This document shows positions 12,813 through 24,800 of a stretch of 64,000 nt of DNA, piece by piece. Source of the stretch: Zoroaster sp. YZ-2022. Taxonomy: Eukaryota > Echinodermata > Asteroidea > Forcipulatida > Zoroasteridae. The stretch's first letter is position 1, and each line of letters begins with the position of its first letter. Below the pieces are notes generated by a model. It saw only the letters and a list, made by a program, of their open reading frames with translations, did not search any database and was not told the origin of the DNA. Location: positions 44,769,694 through 44,833,693 of the forward strand of contig CM055821.1 in the NCBI GenBank assembly GCA_029582265.1. Reading direction: 5' to 3'. The position numbers and the translations under genes were made by a program.

Positions 12813-15800
12813 CCTGGAGGAGGAATCTCCAAATCGGTAGTCTGCTGGACATTGGTTCTTCCCGGCCGTGGATCAAAGGCGGGGACGAGAGCTGAGAACT
12901 GCCTCTTGAGGACATGCTCGTCATCCCAGGTTCTTCTGCGACTGCCTCTGGGATCATAATCCTCTTCCTCCTGAACAAAAACATTGAGCTTGTTTCATCT
13001 TTTCAGCAGTGAAAAAGGTAATGAGTCACATTTTTACTTTTGCTAATTTAAGCAATTTACTTTTTGCTAGTTTAAGTGAAATTTGGTTGTTTTTCCTTCA
13101 ATGGATAGCTAGCCAAGGACAATAATTTTCATGTTCAAAGCCTATTGACACATTTTTGTGAATGTGCATTCATATTTCATGAAAATCAAGAAAATTTCAA
13201 AGAAAATTTATGAAAATTTATTCATGATTTCATACCAAAAACATCATAGCTCAACTTCACAATTTGTTTCCAATTGAAAATATGTGTTGGAGAAACAAAA
13301 TACAAACACCCAATCTATCAATCTCGGGCCTGGAACTTCACAGAGGCCATTGCCTCCTTTGCCCTGGTCTTGGCCTTGGTGCCCCTTCAAAATGTTCCCT
13401 GGCCTTGCTCCTACAAGAATGAAATTCCAGACCTGCAATCTACAACCAGAAGATTTAAATTTCAGCAAATAGACTTATGGTTAAATTATAGGATGTGAAC
13501 CTACTGTGCAGTCTTCATAGTCATCCCCTTCGCTATCATCTTCATTCTCATCATCCAGTTCCTCTGGCTCTGGACAGAACTCATCGTCCTCCAACTCGGC
13601 CAGCAGCGAGCTGGCACGACAGTTCTCCAGGAACTCATTATCGCTCTCGCTGGAGTTGGACGTCATGCTGGTGGCCAGCACGGAGCTCAGGGTGGAGGCG
13701 ACAGTGGCCGCAGCACTGGTAGTATTGGCCTGCGAGGTGGTGGCCGCCGGTAGGTTGGGGGCGCTCTGTGCACTGCTTAGGAAGTTACCTGGGGAACAGC
13801 AAGGAGACGAAATGAAAACACTGAAAGCTTCAAGGCTACTTGGCCATTTGAAATAAAGTCACTTTTAAAATCACTTATATTAAACTTTAAGGAAAGGTAC
13901 AACATTGGTATTTTGTAGTGGACATACATTTCAACCGTCGAGTTTTCAATAAATATATCATACAATTAACTTGTGAAAGTTTTATCAAAATAGGTGCTCA
14001 TGTTTTTGAGAAAGCAACAAAACTGTTTTTTCCTGATTTTATGTTTTACAAGTTCAGTAACTTTCTGTAAATTTGACACAACAATTCCGGTTTTCTCTAA
14101 GAAGAAAGCAAATCCAACAAAATCATTTCTCAGGATGATTGACACAATATACCAACTTAACACCAAATAAGTTTTTAGATAATAACTTGTTCATTTGATA
14201 ATCTATAAATTACTAATGTTGAACCTTCCCTTCAACAACTTGGAAATAATTCTTAAAATTGTACATCAGGGCCGATATTCATAAAAGCTTGCTAAGCCTA
14301 GTTGGCAACTAAAGTGGCCCCTAGTTGGCAACTAAAGTGGCCCCTAGTTGACAGCTAAGCCTAGTTGGAAGCTAAGTGATATTCATAAAACTTTGCTAAG
14401 CTTAGGTGGTTGCTAAGTTGGCTGCTAACGCTAGAGTTGATCTGGGGTGTCTCTAAGTCACTAGTTGGCAACTAAATCATTTGTGGGTTACACATCGGCC
14501 TCATTTGTGGGTTACATATAGGCCTCATGTACAGGATTTACTGCTGTTCTTAAGTCATTTGACCTATCTTGGTCTTGCCAGTCCAAAACAACACCATACC
14601 CTATTGAAATGCAAATTGCCATTCTCCGATTTTTTGGTTTCGCGAACTGCCCAATGTCCTAGCTGCCTGCTAGAAATATCTAGCTGGCAACTAGCTGGCA
14701 ACTAGCTGGCAACATTCTTAGCAAGGTTTTATGAATACAAAATTAGTTGGTAACGCGGAGCAGGAAACTACGGATTTAGCAGGCTGCTAAGGCCTAGTTG
14801 GCTGCTAAGTTAGCAGGCTTTTATGAATATCGGCCCAGGAAAGGAAGCTTAACTACATGGCAAATAAAAACTGAACTATGCTATCACTATGTTCATATCA
14901 ACATACTCCAAATGACAAATGACCACTGTGTGTATGTGTGTCTGTTGGGTACCCTTTACACATCTAGAATATTCATGTTTAGTATCCCGGCAAAATAGCA
15001 TGCACGTGCAACAATATTACAAACTCACTATAAGACATGCAGTATAACATTTTGAGTAATGTCCTTTGTGGGTGACAGTCCTTTCTATGCTTTCAGCAGT
15101 ACAATGAATGTGTAACTACTGTGGTGACCATGGGTGTAATATCTTCTAAAGCATAGTGTTATCTTATTAATAAGATTACTTGGTCCATTACAAAAATCAG
15201 TTCTGAAAATCGAATTTTATGGGGGGTACATAACTTCAATATTTGTGCTAGAGGTCAATCAAATGCTATGAACAATGCTCAAATGTCCCTGTTTTATTGC
15301 AAGAATCAAGATTCAATGATCTGTAGCTACAAGAATATATGTCTGATTTGCTAATCACTGGACAACAGTGCTCCACAGTATCTGCAATATAATGAGTAGC
15401 AGAAATTTTTCTCTAACTCTCGCTCTCACAGATCTCTCCTCATATACCAGACTCAGGAAAAGTCTTATTTTTTAAAAATAACATCTGACAACATTCCCCA
15501 CCCGCTAAATTCTTGTACTGCTAACACCAATACAAGCCTTCAGAATATATTTTCACACCTGAGACAATAGCCCTAGACCTTTGAAAGATATTTACAATGG
15601 AAGTGTATCCTAGTAGTATGATGTTACTGCTTTACTGAATTGCTTTTAGGCCAGCCCATTGTTTATCCATAAGTGATTAAGTTTGCTGGGTATGGCTAAA
15701 TTACAACATTAACTGCAGGGCCACTGTTTTGTTAACAGATATGGGAGCTTACAATAGTTGTTTGTGACTGTTAGCTATCCATACATGCCAATGAGGACCT

Positions 15801-18800
15801 GATAAAAATATTGTTAGAAAAATCTATATGTTCAGATTAGACCATGCCCCTAGTAGCAGAGTCATATTACAAATATATCATTGTGTGCCCGGAAGAAGGA
15901 CGTGCCCGGAAGAAGGACGTGCCCGGAAGAAGGACGTAACGAACGTGTGACCGGCCAAAGGTCGTAAGCAATTAATGTACAAAATTGTGTTTCAAGAAAA
16001 CTGAGTGCGAAAGTTTGGTCGTTTTTCTGCCATTTATAAGTCATTGTAGGAAAGTTAAATTCCGCATGAGAATGGAAAAGCATGTCTTGGGAATATTAAC
16101 AGTTATGCCCTACTTTTTTCATAGGAGCCATTTTATTGCTTACAACCTTCTGCTGGGACAAAAAGTGCCCGGAAGAAGGTCGTAGAGCCTTACGACCTTT
16201 TTCTGGGCACACGACGATATGCGACCTTGATGGTTTGTGCGCACAGAGCAGAGCTGAATGACACGACCCCTGACCCCTCTACTCACTGCTAGACAATCCT
16301 GACGAGAGCGGGAACCTAACAAAGCTGGACGTGAAGTTGGTGCCCCGGCCAGACAGCACCGTGTTGCCGCTACCGCCGCTACCGCTGCGGCGCATGAGGG
16401 CCGGGAAGGACTCCATCAATCCGGCTACAACATCCCGCGTGCTGGACAGGTTGGGTACGCTTACACTCATACTGCTGTTGGTACTAGTGGTAGTAGTGGT
16501 GAGTGAGGTAGAGGCTGGGGTACCTAGAGGTGTGACGGCATGGAGGGGGGAGGGGAATACTTTAGTGCAATGCAATCAACAACAAATGTCAGCTTGGGCA
16601 CGTGATGTGTGTTCAATTTTTTTTGGGGGGTAATGGTTATTTCCTGTGGAAGGAACACAGTTTTGTTGATACATGCATACCACCACATGCATTGTCACTT
16701 AACGTCAATCAATTATCCAAACATGAACACAGTCTTCGTCGGGCACGAACAGCCAAATTTAGAGCTTGTCAAATCCTGACAGCAGAAGCCAAGGATTAAT
16801 AAAAACTCAAGCAACACAGTTAGTTCTGAACAGGCAAAGTTCATGAATCTCTATAAAATCATAAATTATGTTTCATAAACTGTAATCTCGGTGTATATAT
16901 AGCCAGGAGGCATGTAAACTTAAATGTTTCATTTTACATCGTATAAATTTACCAAAGGACAGGTTCAAAGACTAAAAATATTACGATAACATCAGACAAT
17001 AGGTAAGTAAAATTTACGATACAGCAAAACACACAGTACAAATAAAAAATACAAGAATCACTGGGAATTAATCAGTTCAGTACTCAATTGTATTATTGAT
17101 GGTATGGGTAATTTTAAATTGCACTTGTTTTTATATTTTTGTATAATTTTGTATTGTACTTATTTGGCCATGAAGATAAATAAATGTGTGTGAATTAGTG
17201 TACGAATGAATAAATAAATAAATAAATAAAAAGTGGGCGACACCCCACACTCACTAAAAAGGCCAGACCAACCTGTGATCGGCGGGGGTGGTTTGTTAGC
17301 GGCATTGCATTCCTTCATCGCCGTGGCCGCTTGCTCCATCTCGGCCACGAGCTCCGGACTCTCTGCGATGTCTTCTGCTCCCAGCAGCCCTCCTCGCCCA
17401 GCTGACATGAGCGCGCTCTCCACCATGGACGTTGCCATGGTGATGCTGGCAGTCAGGTCAGAGGTCGAGGCGTGGTCACGGTCTGGTCGAGAGTAAACAA
17501 TCATTATTAATGTTAAACGTCTGTTTAAACTCTCTGGTAACATTTCTGAGGAAGATTATCTTATAGACCAATGTTTACACTAGGAATGTCTACCTGGGAG
17601 ATTTCAAGGCAACAGTTAAATTAATAAATTATCAATAAATCAAGATTCTGACAATTATTTTGTAAAATGTCTCATTTCAAAGTTTGTTTTTCCTTTTTGA
17701 ACAGAAATAAGCAACATTCTGAATATTAAATGGTTTAATTTTGCCCTACACCATGTATAGAGCACTGCATACTCGGAGTGTCTGTGAAAAAACCTCACAG
17801 GCGACTCGGGCGGGATTCGAACCCACGACCTCCTGCTTACTAGTGTAGTACCATGAACTGAAAACGTGTGATACAAAGTTTCACAGACACACCTTTAGGA
17901 GTAGTTCTATGTCCTCCTATGGTGGATTCATTCAGGCTAGGAGTAGAGTTGCTTTTTCTGTTCACCAGACACGTCCCTGATCCTCCTCCACCCGTTGCAC
18001 CTACTGCCGGTGCCTTCTCTGTTGGGGTTTTGTCCCCTGTATTCGACTCGCTGGCTGCACTTGCTTGCTTACTGCTAGACGCTAACACGGCTAAGGAACA
18101 ATAACATACTAACTTGTTTTTCATTTTAACCCAAACCATCCCAAATCCTTCAAAATCCACTGGAGGATTTCAATGAATTTGTAGGATTGAGGCAGGTTTG
18201 AAATTAAACTATTGGATGATTTTGGAAGATTGAGGGCTTACATGTATTTAATTGTGGATGATTTTGGAGGATTGGGGTACAATGGAGTGCCATGGTCGAG
18301 CGGTTTAGTGCATCGGATTTGTGTTCTGATGGCTGAGTCGTCAGAATGTGGGTTCGAATCCCAACCGCGACCATGGTGTTTGTGTCCTTGAGCAAGACAC
18401 TTTACCATAATTGCTTCTCTCCACCCAGGGGTAAATGGGTACCTGTGAGGGCAGAGTTGGTTGTTGTGTTTGATTAGCCCTGTATGCACTGTAATGTCAG
18501 CAATTGAGCTGTATACTCCCCAGGGAGCTGAGATGGTTTCAGGAATGATTATATAAGTCCACATTATTATTATTATTATGGCTGAATGAGACACTGGAGG
18601 ATTGAGGATGTTATTAGGACAAAAAAACAATGAATTTGAAGGATTGGGACACAGTGTGAATCCCTTACTTGTGCATGTAGAGATGTATGTGCTAGGTGGG
18701 TTATACACAGTCATGGTTCATTGGTTTCGGGTTGATGATGAAGGATTGAGGCAGTAGGGATCCTCCATAAAACTCATATTGGATGATTTTGAAGGATTGA

Positions 18801-21800
18801 GGCCCTTACCCACAAAGAATACCCAGGGGGTTAGGGTTAAACTATAAAACTGGGTGATTTGTAACTGTACATTGGAAGTTGGGATAAGGAAAAAGTTTGG
18901 CTCATTCTTTTGGTTAATTTGTAAATGTAAATTGGAATTGTTATGTCATAATTGCACAGATGCGATGATTTGGTTAACAACTTCAGATATAATTACCCCA
19001 GATCATATTATAAGGCCTATGGAAAACAATTCCAAGATCCCTGAAAGGGTCTATATAGGGCATACAAGTCTGAGGTAGAACAAAGAAAGATCAAGGCAAG
19101 TGGAAAGATCCAATTCCTTACCCTCTCGGTGTTCGGCTAGGACGACGCCCTCTAGCAGCTGTGTCTCCTGTTCTCTCCATTTCCAATCCATCCCTCGTCC
19201 CCGGCCGATACCCGTCACCATCTGACGCAACACCTGTGACCGCATCAAGCGACGCTGCTTACGTAGACTAGCCTCCGTGTCTTTGGCCGCCTTGCCTTGG
19301 GATAAAAATGGATAGCACATTAACATTATAAACGTTTAAACATCTTGGCTGATACTCAGAACATACAACCCAACTATGATAGAGTCAAGGCATGGCTGCT
19401 TGAGGATGGGACAAAGATAACAAAAAATGTTTTGTGTATTGCCAATAAACATCATACAGCGCTGGTATCAAACATCCATTGAATTATTTCTGTGTCATTT
19501 TAGTAAAATTAGTTTAAAAAAATTAAAAAATGAATTTCTGTCATCTGAATTCCACATTGGACTGAATACAAACAATCTGAATGCATTTTCACTATTTTCT
19601 CATTAACAACACAATGAAATAATCTGCAAATTTCACTGATTGTTTTTTTTTTTATACATATTTCATTTATAGACATTTTACCAAAAGTGTCTATTAGCTT
19701 TAAAACAATCTGGTGAAAAGGGAAAAAAAACATTACATGTTAAATAAACAGACAGGATGGAAGGTAATGATCGTTGCGATGATTCTCAATGCATAAATAG
19801 TGTCAGCTTATTTTTCTCCACGTCTCACTTTAGTCTCAAGGACCTGCATGGAGGAAAAATGAGATGGATGCAGCCCAAAAATACCTTAATTACATTGCAA
19901 TCCATGGCTGGAAGGGAAAATAGTCTGGTCCCCTTTTAGAGAACAAGACTCAGCACTATAATCATCAATTGCGTCCAGGGAACCCAACAAAGGAGGCTTG
20001 ATCAAGGTCAGTAAGGTGATGACTTACTAGTGCCCAGAGATTCTTCCACAGCTCCAGTCACTGTTCCATACAGCTCAAAACCAGAGAGAGACAGGTAGTG
20101 TGTCTGGCCGCTGGCGTTCTTGCCCGTCTGCTGTAATCTGACATAGCGCCATCCCTGCCTCTCGTCCTTGGAGGGCTCCAGGGGCCATGTTGCCGTTGAA
20201 CTGAAAACAAAGAAGTACAATTGTTACTCGCAGGGTCAAATTTTGGATACTAGAAGATATAATGCCGTTGGCTGCAAGATCAAATTCAGACAACTGGAAG
20301 GTAAGAATCAGAGGAACATTCGATCAATTGCTCAAAAGTGTTTATCCTTGATCCATGATCGCACTTTAATATTCTGTGCGAATGGTTTTGAATCAAAAAC
20401 CAATTGTACATTCAAGATGGGCTAACGAACCGACACTGATTATACCAGACGTGAGTTCTTACCCTGGTTCATTGAGTGAGCTGTCGTCAGAGTGTGTCAT
20501 CAGCGTCAGCCAGTTCTGACCGTCTTTGGAGACCTGGAACAGCCAGTTCCTCAAGGCTGACCTCCCGTACCCTCTGGCATGACGCAAGGTGTAGGCAGAT
20601 GGGACGAACCACAGACCAAGATCTATGGAAAACCAGGCTTTCCTAATGGACAGATAAATGGATTACATTCATACGAAATCTATCCTGCATAATACCAGTT
20701 TAAACATTCTGCTTAGAAGGAAAAAAATTACTTTGATAAAATGTCTGTAAATGCATCAATACTTTATGAGAGTCAAGAGATATGTACAGAAAACAACCAG
20801 TGGAAGTTTTTTTTTTTGTTAATTCGAAAATAGTGAAAATGCATTCGCATTTGATGTACTCATTTTTATGTGAAAATGGATCATCAGTTGACGATCTATT
20901 TATGATTTCAACTTTTCCATCAACATTTTTTTCCTAGTTTAAAAAAAAAAAAATGTCAACATGTGAGACAGAATAACTTCTCGGGTTGTTTTGTTCCATT
21001 ACAATCTTAAAACGAAGTAAGATTTTCGATAATAATTGGCTCAGTTTAATTTTGGTAAATTACCAATGGTGCAAGCTCCCCTTTGATATTTAATTGATGC
21101 ACCTGATAACAAAATTATTAACCCTCCTAGTACTACAAGGGTCAAAATCAGTCAAAATTTTGATATACTTTCCAAGGTATATCTAGTCAAACACAGTCAA
21201 ACCTTACGCATAGTAAGTACATTTACAGGTCAAAATGAATCAACCGTTTTTGACTGGTAAAAGCATTGTCTGGTATTGTTCAGGGTGGTCAAAAGGACCC
21301 TATGTGCACATTTGGGTCAACAGTCAAAACAGGCAGTTGACTGATTTTGACCTGTATAGCTACTTTGCCACTAAAGTGCAGCAATAGTAGGAGGGTTAAT
21401 GGGTAAGATTAATTGCGGTGACACCATGTGAAATTCTCTATTGAGTAGTAATAAGTTCTGAAAAGAACTGTAGGTTACAACTCGACGTTTAGATCAGTAT
21501 GCTCTGATCGTCCTCAGGAGAATGGGCCCAATTTTAAATGGAGGAGATGTTCCTATGAAGTCTAAAGGTAGTGATTATACAATACAAGATTCAAATCTGC
21601 ATCCATCTTAAGTGAATCCATTCTGGGAATGTTTTGCTCATTCAATTATGTGGATTTAACAAGCATTACTTACTTATCGTCATTGGTGTGACAATTCAAT
21701 GCTGAGGTGTCTCTACTTAGGATGTCCTCAAGGCGGCCGTAGGGAAGGGTACGTCCCTCTGAGCAGTTGACCACAACTAGGCCATACTGGGCTGGATTGA

Positions 21801-24800
21801 CCCACTCATATCCGGTCCTAGACATCAGGGGGGGAAAAAGCAACATAATTAATTAACAGGTTGGGTTAGCGCAAGAACTGGGCCTAATTTCATTTTGTCT
21901 AAGGTGCCGACACGTGAAATAAGTTAGGAAATAGGACTCTTCCATATATTCTGCGTTACAATGAATATAACAAAATTTTAATGCATTTTCACTATTTTCA
22001 TTATACCTTTTACAGAATGGTTATTTAATATATATCTTGATATATATACTACTCAAAACAATTTAGGGAACACCGGAATAATCTCAGTTAAAGCAAGTTC
22101 ATTTATTTCAGATAAACACAATGTTTCACAGAATTGATGAGAAACAACTGCACAATGAAACAGATGATAAATAATAATAATGTGTGGACTTATATAGCGC
22201 ACGTATCCACCAACTAAGTGGTGCTCAAGGCGCATTCTTTTTTACGTGTATTACACAACGTAGTGATTACACATTTCATGACATGACTACTGAAAGAGAG
22301 AGGGGGTTGCAAATGAAAATCCCGGTTCATGGAACATTTCAAACCTATTTGATGTTAAAAATCCGGTGTTCCCTAAATTGTTTTGAGTAATATATATCTT
22401 GAGAGAGTAAGCATACTCGTATAAACAGTTTTGCCAACATTACCAATGTTGTACCTTCCCTGCAATGTATATCTTGATTCAAAGAGAGTAAGCATACTCA
22501 CAGAAGCAGTTTTGCCAACATTACCAATGTTGTACCTTCCCTTCAATATATATCCTGATTCAAAGAGAGTAAGCAGACTCACAGAAGCAGTTTTGCCAAC
22601 ATTACTGATGTTGTTCCTTCCCTTCAATGTATATCTTGATTCAAAGAGAGTATGCATACTCGTAGAAGCAGTTTTGCCAACATTACCAATAGCGTATCTT
22701 CTCTTTAAACATGATTTTGCACAATGCAAACCAGTATAAATTGTCAATGAATTTTATCCTAATAAAAATCTTAACTCACAAGAAATTGACATGTGTTTTG
22801 TGAAAAATTGAAAATGAAAATTGACTGGTTTTACTATCAAGTGGAAGAAAACAAATCCAAGAGTGAAAACAAGTCCTTTAGACTCTTTTTGTAAGATCCG
22901 CTCACAACTTAATTTTTCTTAATGGATCATTCTGAATCATCATCTAACAAAATGTCTGTTTTGATTTACTTTGCATTTGTTCCGATCCAGTAGATGATCC
23001 CGTTCTCATCAAAGTCATGAGTGTGTCTGAAGGTGACTGAGGACCCTTCCTTCATTCTCTTGATGAAGGCAAAGCTGGAACGCTCGTAGTCGTACCACTG
23101 CTTGGCAACCTGGGACACACGAGGAATAACATATACCCTGGTAAAACCTCCTGAAGGAATGGTTCATGACACAATACAATCATTGTTCGCTGTGATGGGA
23201 TTCATGTTAAAATAATTTTGGTATTCAACAAAAGACAAATGTTATGAATCTGAATACATTTTCATTATTGTCTTGTTAATGACACGACAAAAATCAGATG
23301 AAACTTAGTTTTTTGTTTAATGTATATCTTGATTCCAAGGGTATGTAAGTATACTTGTAAAGGCAGTTTTGCCAACATTACTAATGATGTACCTTCGCTT
23401 CAAATAATTTTCTATTTGATTTTCTCTTTGATACAATACAAAAAATAAAACATACTAAAAATGTTGTGGCGAAAGTCTACATACAGCATACCATTATTTC
23501 AAACGTGGATGTTATAAAAAAAAAGAAAATTCCTCAATTCTCTTCCAGACTACTGCATACCATTTTCAGCAGGTATCTCTCAAGGCTGGCTATAGTGGTG
23601 AGGGGTTCCATCTTGAGTGTTCGCCCGGTGCGGTCTATCAGCGATGTCTCTCCAGACGCCCTCTCTAGACGGAACCTCAATCTCCTCGTCAAGACCTAAT
23701 CAACCCCAAAAAACAAAGAACCACATCATGAGAATGATCTTCATATCACTATTAAAGATTTGTTACTTTGTTTTTAACAATTCATATTTTTGTGCATGAC
23801 CCACACTTTGGAGGAGTACACAATACTATTTAAAATACAAATTATACAAAATTATTGAAATGTTCAAACATTTTACACCCTTTGTAACTTTGTTTATCAA
23901 CTTGCACAGTAAGGGAGGAGGGCCAAAGTCATGGTACAGCCAAGCCTTTGAGAAGCCGAACCAGGCCCAGGCCACCTGGCCTCCTAATCTGTCTTTTGTG
24001 AGTCCTAATCCTGTAACAATACAGTACCTGCCAACCAACATAACCTGGGCTTCTGGAGGGCCTAGCCCAGCCAAGTAGAGCTCTTTATACTGGCTGCAGT
24101 TGTGAACAAAAGACAGCTGAGGTGTCAGTCAATATGAGATCTATTCATTAGTAAAGGGTCTTTGTGCTCAGATGGGGGATTATATAGGCCAGTAGGCCTG
24201 GGCAAAGCCTGAACCTGGCCGGGCTTCTCAATGGCTTGGCTGTACCATGAATTACATAACAATCAAGGTAACAATGTCAGAAGTGGTTCGACTGTTCACT
24301 GAAAACAGTAATGCATCTCAAAATGTTTACTGTCACTGGTTTGATCTTGCAATTTCACCCCCTCAAGAGTTCATTTAGAGCCAATAGCTTTACAGTTTAA
24401 ATCCAGAATGTTGTGGTTTGTTTCATGTACATGTACAATGGAAGATATGAAATGCGAAAGTCACAGAATATAAGTGGTATATCACTGAGCATTAGAGAGT
24501 AAAGTATCGTGCTAATATTTCAAAATTGTCACCTGTAGGCCGTAGCTGGATCCTGGCGTATCATATAGGAACATTGGTAGTCTCTCAATGGACTCTAAGA
24601 CAGCAACAAGCTTTCGGACCAACATCACTGCTGGAGTAACCACACTACAGAACCAAATAAGTATATGAAAGTTTTGAGGCTTTGCACTGTGGATTATTGT
24701 TATCATAGAAAAGACATACGGTTATTATCAGAACCACAATAGTTGAGATTTAAATCACATGGTGTTACCGCAAACCAAAACCAAAACCAATACCAAGCAT

